A DNA stretch of 57,023 nucleotides from Microcoleus sp. CAWBG506. GTDB lineage: Bacteria > Cyanobacteriota > Cyanobacteriia > Cyanobacteriales > Microcoleaceae. Shown here one piece after another: positions 17,913 through 27,218 of the stretch. The translations under genes were made by a program, and so were the position numbers. Positions within the stretch are counted from its first letter, which is position 1. Every line of letters starts with the position of its first letter. Location: assembly GCA_020883125.1 (NCBI GenBank), contig JAHREW010000023.1, positions 1 through 57,023 of the forward strand, written 5' to 3'. Below the pieces are notes generated by a model that saw only the letters and a program-made list of their open reading frames with translations, did no database searches and was not told where the DNA came from.

Positions 17913-19322
17913 CTACTTCCTCTGCAATTGAATACCTCTCATAGAATAATCTAAAAGCTCCATGGGGTGCATCAAACAAACCGCTTTTCCCTGCAACTCC
18001 AAATGCTTCTTAATTTGCAGCGAACAACCAGGATTAGAAGAAGCAATCAACTCCGCCCCAGTATTCAGCAAATTCTCCACCTTTTGCACTCCCAATTCAT
18101 CAGCAACCTCCGGCTGCAACAGATTATAAACACCCGCACTCCCGCAGCACAAAGCAGCATCCATAGGTTCTTTTAACTTCACTCCCGGAATTTGTTGCAA
18201 CAACTGACGAGGTTGAACACTAATCTTTTGTCCGTGCAACAAATGGCAAGCATCCTGATAAACAATTGTCAAATCTCCATCCACCAAAGGATGAAGTTTT
18301 GCCGTCATACCCGCCATTACCAAAAACTCTTGCACATCCTTAACCTTAGTCGCAAAAGCTTCAGCTTTGTGCCGATAGGCATCGTCATCAGCTAAAATAT
18401 GACCGTATTCTTTCAAAGTGTGACCACAACCCGCAGCATTAATAATCACAAAATCGACACCCGTATTTTCAAAGCTGTCAATCATTTGTCTCGCCAAAGT
18501 TTGTGCCTGTTGCGCTTGTCCTTGGTGTTCAGGTAAAGCAGCACAACATCCCTGACTTTTCGGAATCACCACCTCACAACCATTAGCCGTTAAAACCCGC
18601 ACCGTAGCTTCATTAACCGGGGAAAACAACAGCCGCTGTACACAACCTAAAATCACACCAACTCGATAGCGTTTTTCGCCTTGGGCTGGAATTACCGCTG
18701 GTAAATTATCCCGGAAAGAATCAACAGTAACTTTCGGCAAGATTGATTCCATCGCAGCCAAACGAGGAAATACTTTTTTCAGTAAACCTGTGCTGCGAAC
18801 CAGTTTAGGTAGTCCTAATTTTTGATAAATAAACAAAGGCACAAGTAAAGGCCGCAATCGGTGAGGATAGGGAAAAAGATTAAAAATCAGAGTGCGAATG
18901 ACTTGATCAGAAAAAGAGCGTTCCTGATTCCGAGAAACTTGGTGACGTGTGGCGGAAATTAATTTATCGTATTGTACACCCGACGGACAAGTAGTAACAC
19001 AGGCCAAACAGCCCAAACAAGTATCAAAATGCTGGGAAGTTGCTTCATTCAAAGGTGCTTCACCTTCGTTAATCGCATCCATCAAATAAATGCGGCCTCT
19101 CGGAGAATCCATTTCTTTACCCAGTACCCGATAACTAGGACAAGTGGACAAACAAAAGCCACAGTGCACGCAAGTATCGATTAATTTAGGATTCGGAGGA
19201 TTATTATTATCAAAACCCTGTAATTCTGGACTTTGTAAATGAGAATTTTGTGCTAAAAAATTGCTCTTCTTAGCAGGCTTAAAATTGTCGCTGGGAACTT
19301 GAGATTTTTCGGAAGTTTGCAT
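17913..19322 (-). CDS. glcF: glycolate dehydrogenase iron-sulfur subunit
   Basis: Electron-transfer subunit for glycolate oxidation to glyoxylate in cyanobacterial photorespiration. Two 4Fe-4S motifs are visible: C51-x2-C54-x2-C57-x3-C61 followed by Pro, and C102-x2-C105-x2-C108-x3-C112 followed by Pro. Two CCG domains follow (GCCAALPEHQGQ and ALCCGSAGVYNL). At 469 aa it is slightly long because of a polar N-terminal extension of about 45 residues. It lies downstream of the FAD-binding subunit gene on the same strand with a 175-bp gap. It might accept another 2-hydroxy acid such as D-lactate. Confidence 0.9.
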   Translation of the reverse strand: MQTSEKSQVPSDNFKPAKKSNFLAQNSHLQSPELQGFDNNNPPNPKLIDTCVHCGFCLSTCPSYRVLGKEMDSPRGRIYLMDAINEGEAPLNEATSQHFDTCLGCLACVTTCPSGVQYDKLISATRHQVSRNQERSFSDQVIRTLIFNLFPYPHRLRPLLVPLFIYQKLGLPKLVRSTGLLKKVFPRLAAMESILPKVTVDSFRDNLPAVIPAQGEKRYRVGVILGCVQRLLFSPVNEATVRVLTANGCEVVIPKSQGCCAALPEHQGQAQQAQTLARQMIDSFENTGVDFVIINAAGCGHTLKEYGHILADDDAYRHKAEAFATKVKDVQEFLVMAGMTAKLHPLVDGDLTIVYQDACHLLHGQKISVQPRQLLQQIPGVKLKEPMDAALCCGSAGVYNLLQPEVADELGVQKVENLLNTGAELIASSNPGCSLQIKKHLELQGKAVCLMHPMELLDYSMRGIQLQRK

Positions 19323-19394
19323 AGGGCAGAAAGAAGAAATAAGAAAAAACGAACAAAGAATAAAGCTTTAGTTATTGAAAATGGAAATCAGAAG

Positions 19395-19460
19395 CAAACA
19401 AATACTTCTCTTCTCTTCTTTTCTCCTCCTTCGTGGTCTTCGCGTCTTCGCGGTTCGTCA
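19395..19460. repeat. solo core of element A in the glcE-glcF gap
   Basis: The reverse complement of the element A core (CTTCTCTTCTTTTC ... CTTCGTGGTCTTCGCG) is present without recognisable ends. It sits between the two co-oriented glycolate dehydrogenase genes and may affect their co-transcription. Confidence 0.55.
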
Positions 19461-19497
19461 AAAAACAAAGACTGAAGTCCTTACTAAAAACTTTAAA

Positions 19498-20829
19498 CTA
19501 AATACCATTAAGAAAACGATTAGGGCTCAAAATATTTTGCGAGTCAAATTGTTTTTTAATCCGGTGCATCACACCGATCGCACTTCCAGTATAGCCCCAA
19601 ACATCCAACTGTTGCTTGAGAGCAGGAGGCGCAGCCAAAACAGTCAAAAAACCTGCTTTAGCTTCACAGACTCGGCGTATTTGCAACAGTGTTTCCGCAG
19701 TCACAGTCCGATCTAAGCGCAAAATCCCCAAACCGCAGCCTGCATGAATCACAGCATCCTGTATGGGCAATTCGTCCATTGCCTTGACAGCTTCGGAGGG
19801 TCTGACTCCTATTTTGCAAATAATGGGGGAGTCTTGGGTCTGATTCCAGATAGTTTCTGGCAATGTTTGCCATAACTGATGGTCATCATTTTCGCCCCAG
19901 CTAGCCCCTTGCAAACCCAACTTTTCCCCAACTGACCGCAAGCGGGCTGATTGTTGTTTAACACTCTCTGGGATACTTTGAAATCTGACTATTAATCCTA
20001 GGCCCTTTCCTAAACCTAATTTGGCAACTAAATCCGGCGATAGTAAATCCACGGCTGTGGGAGTCAAAGCCGAAGATAAGAGGATTTGGGTTGCTTGAGT
20101 TAAAGGCCCTGGTGCGCCAGTCAAGAGGACTGTTTCGGAGGCGACGGGGAGGGGATAAACTCGGAAAGTCACTTGACTAATGATACCTAAAGTGCCGTAA
20201 GCACCGGTAAATAGTTTCATCAAATCGTAACCGGCGACATTTTTAACTACTCGGCCGCCCGCAGTGGCTATTTTACCGTCCGATCGCACAAAAGTCATTC
20301 CCAACAGCAAATCGCGAACGCCCCGATACCGATGGCGCAGGGAACCCGCGTCAGCAGTAGCGACAATGCCACCCAAGGTTGCTTGCTCTGGATAGGCGGG
20401 ATCGATGGGCAAAAACTGATCGGCGGCGGCTAAAACTTGCTGTAAATCCGCAAACTTCATCCCCGCTTCCGCAGTCACGGTTAAATCGCCTACAGCGTGT
20501 TCTATCAGTCGATTCAGGCGCGAAGTGTCCACAGCCATGAGTCGGAGATTCGAGTCTAATTTGACCAAACCGCCCCAATCGAGTTTGCTGCCGCTACCAC
20601 AAGGCAAGACAGCATAACCATTTTGCCCAGCCCAAGCAATCACAGCCGCGAGTTGTTCCTGGGTATTGGGATAAACAATGCTGTCTACTTTCGTGCCGGG
20701 GCTAACTGCTGTGTTGATCTGTTGTTGCCAAAAAGCCTCTGTATGTTGCCACTGACAGATGCCACCATTGCCGACAATAGTTTCTAGTTCTTTGATTTGT
20801 GCCAAGTTTACTGTATAAACTGATTTCAT
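19498..20829 (-). CDS. glcE: FAD-binding glycolate dehydrogenase subunit (GlcE-like)
   Basis: A 443-aa PCMH/VAO-type flavoprotein. The FAD-binding region has VDSIVYPNTQEQLAAVI, LPCGSGSKLDWGG and TLGGIVATADAGSLRHRYRG. GRVVKNVAGYDLMKLFTGAYGTLGIISQ is typical of the GlcE/GlcD family. The C-terminal part (LTVLAAPPALKQQLDVWGY) is a short oxidase-type cap, nearer GlcE than full GlcD. Start ATG 20829. It precedes glcF and together they would form a cyanobacterial glycolate dehydrogenase feeding electrons to quinones. No separate glcD gene is present here. Confidence 0.87.
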   Translation of the reverse strand: MKSVYTVNLAQIKELETIVGNGGICQWQHTEAFWQQQINTAVSPGTKVDSIVYPNTQEQLAAVIAWAGQNGYAVLPCGSGSKLDWGGLVKLDSNLRLMAVDTSRLNRLIEHAVGDLTVTAEAGMKFADLQQVLAAADQFLPIDPAYPEQATLGGIVATADAGSLRHRYRGVRDLLLGMTFVRSDGKIATAGGRVVKNVAGYDLMKLFTGAYGTLGIISQVTFRVYPLPVASETVLLTGAPGPLTQATQILLSSALTPTAVDLLSPDLVAKLGLGKGLGLIVRFQSIPESVKQQSARLRSVGEKLGLQGASWGENDDHQLWQTLPETIWNQTQDSPIICKIGVRPSEAVKAMDELPIQDAVIHAGCGLGILRLDRTVTAETLLQIRRVCEAKAGFLTVLAAPPALKQQLDVWGYTGSAIGVMHRIKKQFDSQNILSPNRFLNGI

Positions 20830-20990
20830 TCAACTAATAGTAGATTTTATATTCAACGGGACTTAGATATTTTAACGTAGTTTTGACAAGATTGTGTCGC
20901 AGGGGGAAGGGAGTATTGAAATGTCGATGAGAAGTCGATGAGAACTCACTCACGTTCTCAAATAGTCATCTGATTTAATAGAAATTCGTA

Positions 20991-21082
20991 GGGGCGAAGC
21001 ATGACCGCTGTAAATATCTGGTTATCCGTAATAAATTGTCTGCGGTCATGCTATAGCCATTACAAAATCGGGATGATCCCCC
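20991..21082. repeat. MITE-like element B, copy 1 (degenerate right arm)
   Basis: The left arm GGGGCGAAGCATGACCGC (20991-21008) pairs with GCGGTCATGCTATAGCC (about 21042-21058) across the conserved loop TGTAAATATCTGG...ATAAATTGTCT. It is followed by the shared flank ACAAAATCGGGATG. Other copies lie at 30721, 33050 and 52147. Confidence 0.8.
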
Positions 21083-21217
21083 AGCATTTCGCTCTAAAGG
21101 TCGATCTAGGGACTATGTATTAATACATTTTTATCAATTCTTAACAGATATTTAAGTAATAAGCCGTTATCGTTGGTAAAACAAATTTTTACTCTTTTTT
21201 CAACCCACAGTAGGTGT

Positions 21218-24200
21218 ATGATGCCAAATTTAAATACTCAGGTTTCGGGAAGTGCGATCGCCTTTATCGATCGCCTTGTTACCGATTATCAAAGTTTGAT
21301 TGCGGGGGTAACACCGGGTACGGAAGTAGTGGTTTTGGATGGGAACCGGGATGCGATCGCACAAATTACTGAAGTTTTGGGCGATCGCACAAATATTGAT
21401 AGCATTCACATAGTTTCTCACGGTGCTCCGGGTAGTTTGCAACTGGGAAAAACTAGATTGTGTGCGGACAATCTGGAAGCTTATGCCGAGAAATTGCAGC
21501 AGTGGAAGAGTGCTTTAACTCCTGGTGCTCAGATTCTGATTTACGGTTGCAATGTCGCATCAGAACCTGGCGCTTGTGCCACAGTCCGCCGGGGGTTAAA
21601 ACCCCCGTCTAAAAGCGAAAGTCGGTTGAAACCGACTGAAGAAAAGGCAGCAATTCAGTCCTCTTCAGAGGACTTTCGCTATTATAAGGGGGTTTCAACC
21701 CCCGGCGGATCGGATGAAAACGCGATCGATAATGAATGTGCGATCGACAATGAATACGGGATCGACAATGAATATGCGATCGATTGTAATGTCGCATCGG
21801 GGCCTCGCATTTGTCCGCAATTCCGCCGGGGAATTAATTCCCCGTCTCATAGCACAAGTCGGTTGAAACCGACTGAAAACAAGGTGGCTATTGAGTCCTC
21901 TTCAGAGGACTTTCGCTATTATAAGGGGGTTTCAACCCCCGGCGGATCGGAGGAATACGCCAGAGACAATGAATACGCGATCGACAATGAATACGCCAGA
22001 GACAATGAATATGCGATCGACAATGAATGTGCGATCGAGCATAAACACGCAGCAGACGGTTTCACCTTCATCCAGCGCATCGCCCAACTCACAAATACCA
22101 ACGTTGCCGCCTCCAAAAACCTCACCGGAAGTGCAGCAAAAGGTGGCGACTGGAAACTGGAAGCGACAACCGGGAAAATTGCAGCCTCTTTAGCATTTCG
22201 GCCCGAAGTTCTAGCAGCATACAGCCACGTCCTTGCCACCTTCAGTGAAGCCAGAAACTATATTGCGGGCCAAGGAAGGATTTCTGACATTGGTACGGGC
22301 GATTTTAATGGTGACGGTTTCCTCGACTTAGTAGTGCCAATGGGGGAAAACAACTCCCCAAAAGATATTGCCATATTGTTGGGGACGGGTACTACGGGCA
22401 GCTTTGGTACTCCTATCAGCTTATTTAAGCCAGGTAAAGAGAATCCCTCTGGCGTTGCAGTGGGCGACTTTAATGGAGACGGTAAACTCGATTTAGGTAC
22501 AACGAATTTGGGTTTTTCCAATGGCAATTTCGTTTCGATTCGGCTGGGGACGGGTACTGGCAGTTTTGGCGATCCTACCAATTTCGGTCAAGGGATAGAT
22601 CATAAGTCGATCGTAACCGGTGACTTTAATGGAGATGGCAAGTTAGATTTAGCCACAACTCCTTACTCCATTTTTGATAACTTCATTTCAATACTTTTTG
22701 GAGACGGTACTGGTAGCTTTGGCACTCCCGTTAAGATTAATACACAAACACCCAAGTATACTGTTGCCACAGCCGACTTGAACGGCGACGGCAAACTCGA
22801 TTTAGTCACCTCGAACAATGAAAAGACTAATAACATCTCCGTTTTCTTAGGAGATGGTAAAGGCAACTTTAACTCCCCCGTTAACCTTAGCTCCCCCACT
22901 AACAATGGCAGTACCGGCGGGACTGAGCGAACTGTCGTCACAGGCGACTTTAATGGCGACAGCAAACTCGATATCGCCACTAATAACAGCACCGATAAAT
23001 CTGTCTCAGTCTTCTTGGGAGATGGTACGGGTAATTTTGATACTGCTAACAACTTTAATGTCGCAACTACTGGAGGATTTCCCCAATTTGTGGTTGCAGG
23101 GGATTTTAATGGCGACGGCAAACTCGATTTAGCCACGTCTAACTACTTTAGTACCTACCTTTCAGTTTTGTTAGGAGATGGTACGGGTAAATTTGGTAAT
23201 CTCAGCAACTTTACGATCCCGAATTCTTTCGCATATGCTTATATGATTGCGAGAGATTTTAATGCTGACGGCAAGTTGGATATAGCTACGGCTTTCGATC
23301 AAAATGTCTCGGTTCTACTGAATACATCGAATACAGTTAATTTCGGTGCGGCCACTTACAGCAGCGTGGAAGGAACAACAGACACAGTAGTTAATATTCC
23401 CGTCAACATCACCGGCGGTACTCCCTTAAACGATGTAGTTGTGCCAATTCTCCTCGACCCCACTAGCACAGCAACCCAAAATTTAGACTACACCTTTTCC
23501 CCTACTTCGATTACCTTCCCCGCCGGTGCAACAGGTGACGCACTCACCAAGAATGTTGCAGTTACTATCAAGCCTGACAATCTCTCTGAAAACCCCGAAA
23601 CCGTAATTTTCAACCTTGGCACAATTACCGGTGGCATTGCGGGCTTCACAAAAAAAACAACACTAACTATCGCGGATCGAGTTTTTGTTGCTTATGCCAT
23701 TGCCACCAATGCTGCCACCATTGACGAAGGCAATAGCGGCAAAAAACCTCTAACTTTCACTGTAACTCGCAGCAACGTCACTAACGGGGCAAGTAGCGTC
23801 AACTATGCGATCGCCGGAACAGCTACCAACGTCACCGATTATAACAATATCGGCGGCACTTCTGGGGCAACGAATGCTACTGGCACGATTAATTTTGCGA
23901 CTGGTGAAACATCAAAAACCATCACTCTGGATGTCTTGGGCGACACCATCGTTGAACCCGATGAAACTATTACCGTCACCCTGTCGGAGGCCACAGGTAT
24001 CGCAGCGGTAACACCGACAATTACCGCTGATACGGCTACCACAACTATTATTAATTACACTGCACCGACGCCAGTTACAACACCGACGCCAGTTACAACA
24101 CCGACGCCAGTTACAACACCGACGCCAGTTACAACACCGACGCCAGTTACAACACCGACGCCATTGGTAACTCCATTGGTAACTCCATTGGTAACGCCAT

Positions 24201-25216
24201 TGGTAACGCCGACACCAAGTTCAACTGAAATTGATTGCATTTGCAATACTATTCAATATCCAAATTTGGATTTACCCAATGAATCTGAAAATATTATCGC
24301 CAGCAATGGCAGCGGTAACATCCAGTTTGGTACTCCTGATAATGACGCTTTTTACGGTAGTTCAAATCCGAACATATTCGATGCGGGTTTCGGTAATGAC
24401 AACTTATACGGAGGCGAAAACAACGATACTTTGTATGGCAACAAACAAAATGATTTTATTAATGGCGATCGGGGAAATGATCTCCTTTTGGGTGGCAAAC
24501 ATAATGACATCATTGTGGGCGGTGAAGGTGAAGATCTCATTTTTGGCGATCGCGGCAACGATTCGATAAATGGTCAGGAAGGCAACGACTTACTTTTTGG
24601 CAATGTCGGTGCTGATTTTATCGACTGCGAAGGAGGAAATGATATCGGATTGGGGGGTAAGGGTAATGATATTATCTTTGGTGGCGAAGGTGATGATAGT
24701 CTTTACGGTAACTTCGGAGATGATAGTATCTGCGGAGGTGATGGCAATGATTTATTAAATGGAAATCAAAATAACGATTTGCTAGATGGATGCCTGGGGA
24801 ATGACACTCTTTATGGTGGCAATGGTAACGATACATTGCTGGGAGGTAGCGGTAATGATGTTTTGTTTGCCGGTCGCGGTGATGACAGTTTGAATGGCGG
24901 TGATGGCACTGACCTTTTGTTCGGAGGTAATGGTGATGATTTGCTCACAGGCGGTTTGGGAAGTGATGTTTTGACAGGAGGTAATGGCAATGATAAATTC
25001 TTGCTTTCTACCAATTCTGGTATCGATACTATCTTGGATTTTGAGGATGGCAAAGATTTGCTAATACTGGGCAATAATCTCACTTTCTCACAATTGTCAA
25101 TTACTAAAGAAAACAGTGCTACTTTCATCCGTTTGTCAGCAACAGGTGAAATTTTAGCGTCTCTGAATGGGGTATCTGCAAGTGCGATTAGTGCGGCTAA
25201 TTTCAATTTAGCTTAG
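21218..25216 (+). CDS. giant surface/secreted protein: DUF4347, FG-GAP repeats, Calx-beta, RTX repeats
   Basis: Likely a type I-secreted or surface calcium-binding adhesin (about 1330 aa from ATG 21218). In order: a DUF4347 domain (SIHIVSHGAPGSLQLG, ILIYGCNVAS); FG-GAP/VCBS repeats built on GDFNGDGKLDL (22290-23330), each with a DxDGDGxxD calcium loop; two Calx-beta-like domains (23340-24055); a Pro/Thr tandem linker (24061-24225); about 17 RTX nonapeptide repeats (24330-25000); and a C-terminal secretion-type tail. The DUF4347 domain is split between the CNVAS motif and TFIQRIAQLTNTNVAAS by a 237-bp tandem-duplicated block that carries two 123-bp palindromic repeats and 18-bp repeats, all in frame. 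A GTG/TTG-type start further upstream (21173) is less likely. No T1SS genes are adjacent. Confidence 0.85.
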   Translation: MMPNLNTQVSGSAIAFIDRLVTDYQSLIAGVTPGTEVVVLDGNRDAIAQITEVLGDRTNIDSIHIVSHGAPGSLQLGKTRLCADNLEAYAEKLQQWKSALTPGAQILIYGCNVASEPGACATVRRGLKPPSKSESRLKPTEEKAAIQSSSEDFRYYKGVSTPGGSDENAIDNECAIDNEYGIDNEYAIDCNVASGPRICPQFRRGINSPSHSTSRLKPTENKVAIESSSEDFRYYKGVSTPGGSEEYARDNEYAIDNEYARDNEYAIDNECAIEHKHAADGFTFIQRIAQLTNTNVAASKNLTGSAAKGGDWKLEATTGKIAASLAFRPEVLAAYSHVLATFSEARNYIAGQGRISDIGTGDFNGDGFLDLVVPMGENNSPKDIAILLGTGTTGSFGTPISLFKPGKENPSGVAVGDFNGDGKLDLGTTNLGFSNGNFVSIRLGTGTGSFGDPTNFGQGIDHKSIVTGDFNGDGKLDLATTPYSIFDNFISILFGDGTGSFGTPVKINTQTPKYTVATADLNGDGKLDLVTSNNEKTNNISVFLGDGKGNFNSPVNLSSPTNNGSTGGTERTVVTGDFNGDSKLDIATNNSTDKSVSVFLGDGTGNFDTANNFNVATTGGFPQFVVAGDFNGDGKLDLATSNYFSTYLSVLLGDGTGKFGNLSNFTIPNSFAYAYMIARDFNADGKLDIATAFDQNVSVLLNTSNTVNFGAATYSSVEGTTDTVVNIPVNITGGTPLNDVVVPILLDPTSTATQNLDYTFSPTSITFPAGATGDALTKNVAVTIKPDNLSENPETVIFNLGTITGGIAGFTKKTTLTIADRVFVAYAIATNAATIDEGNSGKKPLTFTVTRSNVTNGASSVNYAIAGTATNVTDYNNIGGTSGATNATGTINFATGETSKTITLDVLGDTIVEPDETITVTLSEATGIAAVTPTITADTATTTIINYTAPTPVTTPTPVTTPTPVTTPTPVTTPTPVTTPTPLVTPLVTPLVTPLVTPTPSSTEIDCICNTIQYPNLDLPNESENIIASNGSGNIQFGTPDNDAFYGSSNPNIFDAGFGNDNLYGGENNDTLYGNKQNDFINGDRGNDLLLGGKHNDIIVGGEGEDLIFGDRGNDSINGQEGNDLLFGNVGADFIDCEGGNDIGLGGKGNDIIFGGEGDDSLYGNFGDDSICGGDGNDLLNGNQNNDLLDGCLGNDTLYGGNGNDTLLGGSGNDVLFAGRGDDSLNGGDGTDLLFGGNGDDLLTGGLGSDVLTGGNGNDKFLLSTNSGIDTILDFEDGKDLLILGNNLTFSQLSITKENSATFIRLSATGEILASLNGVSASAISAANFNLA
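21586..21708. repeat. 123-bp palindromic repeat in frame in a DUF4347 gene, copy 1
   Basis: Bounded by CCGCCGGGGG and CCCCCGGCGG. It contains nested palindromes GTCGGTTGAAACCGAC, AGTCCTCTTCAGAGGACT and GGGGGTTTCAACCCCC. It is exactly 41 codons and leaves the frame open. Confidence 0.88.
21716..21789. repeat. 18-bp tandem repeat encoding (x-A-I-D-N-E)n, block 1
   Basis: Units such as GCGATCGACAATGAATAC encode NAIDNE, CAIDNE, YGIDNE and YAID. Each unit contains a HIP1-like GCGATCG core. It follows the first palindromic repeat. Confidence 0.85.
21823..21945. repeat. 123-bp palindromic repeat in frame in a DUF4347 gene, copy 2
   Basis: Same boundaries, internal palindromes and length as copy 1, exactly 237 bp downstream. 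It differs at scattered bases, so the duplication is not brand new. Confidence 0.88.
21952..22049. repeat. 18-bp tandem repeat encoding (Y-A-I/R-D-N-E)n, block 2
   Basis: Alternating YARDNE and YAIDNE units (YAR, YAI, YAR, YAI, CAI) follow the second palindromic repeat; conserved DUF4347 sequence resumes shortly after. Confidence 0.85.
24061..24215. repeat. 18-bp tandem repeat encoding a PVTTPT linker
   Basis: Five near-perfect copies of CCAGTTACAACACCGACG are followed by a 12-bp CCATTGGTAACN repeat. They encode a Pro/Thr-rich hinge between the Calx-beta and RTX parts. Copy number is probably variable. Confidence 0.9.
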
Positions 25217-25284
25217 AGTAGGGGGGTAGGCACGGGGGCATTGGTGTCAACTTAGGCCTGAAACCCATATAAATGTCGCTTTTA

Positions 25285-25380
25285 GGCAAAGTCTAGATCC
25301 CCCTAAATCCCCCTTAAGAAGGGGGACTTTGAGAAGACTCTTGTCCCCCCCTTGTTAAGGGGGGCTAGGGGGGATCGATC
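25285..25380. repeat. intergenic C/G-tract palindromic repeats (CCCCCTTAAGAAGGGGG)
   Basis: CCCCCTTAAGAAGGGGG lies near 25309-25325, followed by CCCCCCCTTGTTAAGGGGGG and GGGGGGATCGATCCC. This is the same unit found in frame in the receiver domain at 45,220. It lies between converging genes and may also end transcription. Confidence 0.8.
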
Positions 25381-25397
25381 CCTAATATAAGAATAAA

Positions 25398-26267
25398 TCA
25401 GAGTTCTAAAGGAGCAATAACATTCAATAATTCTTCTAACATAAATCGCAGCAAGGACTGAGTTGCTAATACTAAACCCAATCTGGCTTGGGCGAGTTTG
25501 AGGTTTTCTCTTTTAACTTCGCCCCAAATTCTACACTGGCTGTAAAAAGTCTGAAAGGCTTCGCTCAAACTATTTGCTAATTTGAAATAATCGATCGCTC
25601 TTTCTTTGTTGCACTCCCCAAACACAAAAGCTAGACTGTCTAGCACGGTCAATAGTTGGGAAATTAAATGGCTTTCGGCTGGATGTATTAATGTCAGTTG
25701 TTCGTTGTCTAGCCAGGGTAAGGGATTGGGGGCCGTCAGCGACCAAATTTGCGGTGTTGTGGCGACATCGGGTTGGGCGATCGCAATTAGGCGATCGCGA
25801 TTGGCCATTCGCAGCAGAGAACAACAGCGGGCGTGGCTGTATTGAATGGGAAACAGTCGATCGGCTGACAATATGGGTGATATTATTCGAGATTGTGTAA
25901 CAGGAATGGGAGTTTGAGCTAAACGCTGCAACCACCAGGCCAAACCTGGAGGGGTGAACTGCAACTCAATGATGGCCGACGGCGTGACTGTAACGGCGAA
26001 ATCTCGACCACACATACCTTGCAGAGTTTCAGCTAACTGTGTGGCGATGGCTTGGGGTGTCTGCTGGCACACTTTAGCCAATTTGAGGGCGATCGCCGAA
26101 ATGTAAACTACTCCTATACTATTCTGAGACCGATTTAAGGGAATTTCATCTAGTTTTAGGGCCGTTTCTGGCATCTTAGCCCGTTCCATTGCAGTTTGTA
26201 GCCGTGACTGCAACAGAGTTTTGACTGTGAGTTTCTGCAACTCCCCGTCTTGTGATTTGGACTCCAT
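25398..26267 (-). CDS. stand-alone DALR anticodon-binding domain protein
   Basis: Resembles the C-terminal anticodon-binding part of arginyl-tRNA synthetase without a catalytic domain. QYSHARCCSLLRMANRDR matches the H-A-R-x2-S-hydrophobic-R motif that opens the ArgRS C-terminal region. FQTFYSQCRIWGE and LGLVLATQSLLRFMLEELL match the terminal DALR helices. An N-terminal part of about 130 residues (LKLDEIPLNRSQNSIGVVYISAIALKLAKVC) resembles a degenerate Add-domain-like region. It has no KMSK or HIGH motif, so it cannot charge tRNA; its role is unknown, perhaps tRNA binding. The start is chosen at ATG 26267; 26300 and 26360 are in-frame alternatives. Divergent from the Crp-type gene. Confidence 0.75.
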   Translation of the reverse strand: MESKSQDGELQKLTVKTLLQSRLQTAMERAKMPETALKLDEIPLNRSQNSIGVVYISAIALKLAKVCQQTPQAIATQLAETLQGMCGRDFAVTVTPSAIIELQFTPPGLAWWLQRLAQTPIPVTQSRIISPILSADRLFPIQYSHARCCSLLRMANRDRLIAIAQPDVATTPQIWSLTAPNPLPWLDNEQLTLIHPAESHLISQLLTVLDSLAFVFGECNKERAIDYFKLANSLSEAFQTFYSQCRIWGEVKRENLKLAQARLGLVLATQSLLRFMLEELLNVIAPLEL

Positions 26268-26465
26268 ACTCAAAACTTTATATTTGCTGAATTCAACCAT
26301 TGAGATGTATTTTTTGTTACATTGGATATTTATGTAAAACTGACTAAAATAAGCAAACACAGCTCAGCTAGTGTAAGCTCGATCGGGGTCAGTCATCTCA
26401 CTTTGTATCGCCATATTGGCAAAACTTGTTTTCTCACTGGTCACACATATCCCAAAGCCTCACCC

Positions 26466-27218
26466 ATGCAATCAACTTCCACATCTCTAGAGACGATCGA
26501 CCGACCGTTTATAACTTGGCAACGAATTATAGACTGGGCCCAGGAACACTACCGCTGCCGGACTTTTAGCAAAGACGAGCGCATTCCAGCTAGGCCGGGA
26601 CTCCTGTATTTAGTACAGAAGGGGTCTGTGCGCCTCGTAGGTAGCGCTCAGGTCAGCGCCAGTTCAAAATCATCAAAATCCGATCGCGAAGCACCAGAAG
26701 AAGCTTTTCTGGGGTTTGTAGGAGCGGGTCAGCCCTTTGAACTGGTGGCACAGTCGCCGTTTACTCTCCAAGCCTACGCCCACGCTGACCAAACTCACGT
26801 AGTGTGGATGTACTGGCACGATTTGGATAACTGGCCTCACTTCCGCCGGGAAATTTTGGATGCGTTTCGCTACCAGCACCAGCGGAAACTACTCTGGCTA
26901 AGCACTTTGGGACAGCGCCGGACAATCGATCGCCTGCTGGGGTTTCTCACATTGTTGATAGAAGAGTTTGGGGAACCCTACGTAGGTGAGACGGAACCAG
27001 ATGTGGTTCGTGGCTATCGCCTCCCTTGGGCCCTGACTCATGCTCAAATTGGCAGTGCCATAGGTTCAACGCGAGTCACAGTCACTAGGTTGATGGGTAA
27101 GTTGCGATCGAAAGGTTTGATTAATACTGAGGATGACAATTTAATCTGTTTACCGGCTAACCCTGATTCGCCCAAGACTAAAAATCCCAAGCCGAAACCG
27201 GAAGCATTGATGGAATAA
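26466..27218 (+). CDS. Crp/Fnr family transcriptional regulator, cyanobacterial type
   Basis: A 250-aa protein. An N-terminal cupin-like effector domain (FSKDERIPARPGLLYLVQKGSVRLVG) has a polar insertion in place of the usual beta-hairpin. A dimerisation helix follows. The C-terminal winged helix contains LTHAQIGSAIGSTRVTVTRLMGKLRSKGLI, whose recognition helix is almost identical to NtcA. The effector domain is much more divergent and lacks the cAMP phosphate-binding cassette, so this is not NtcA itself. It may bind NtcA-like GTA-N8-TAC sites. The start is ATG 26466; upstream in-frame sequence lacks family similarity. Confidence 0.82.
   Translation: MQSTSTSLETIDRPFITWQRIIDWAQEHYRCRTFSKDERIPARPGLLYLVQKGSVRLVGSAQVSASSKSSKSDREAPEEAFLGFVGAGQPFELVAQSPFTLQAYAHADQTHVVWMYWHDLDNWPHFRREILDAFRYQHQRKLLWLSTLGQRRTIDRLLGFLTLLIEEFGEPYVGETEPDVVRGYRLPWALTHAQIGSAIGSTRVTVTRLMGKLRSKGLINTEDDNLICLPANPDSPKTKNPKPKPEALME

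Noticed and set aside
21586..22049. Candidate CRISPR or attC-like array in the DUF4347 gene
   Set aside because: Only two palindromic units, in frame, no unique spacers and no cas or integrase genes.
24811..25206. 131-codon minus-strand ORF in the RTX repeats
   Set aside because: Pro/Ser/Leu-rich translation is the antisense of the GGNGND repeats.
26466..27218. Regulator gene as ntcA itself
   Set aside because: The DNA-recognition helix is NtcA-like but the effector domain is too divergent and carries an insertion.
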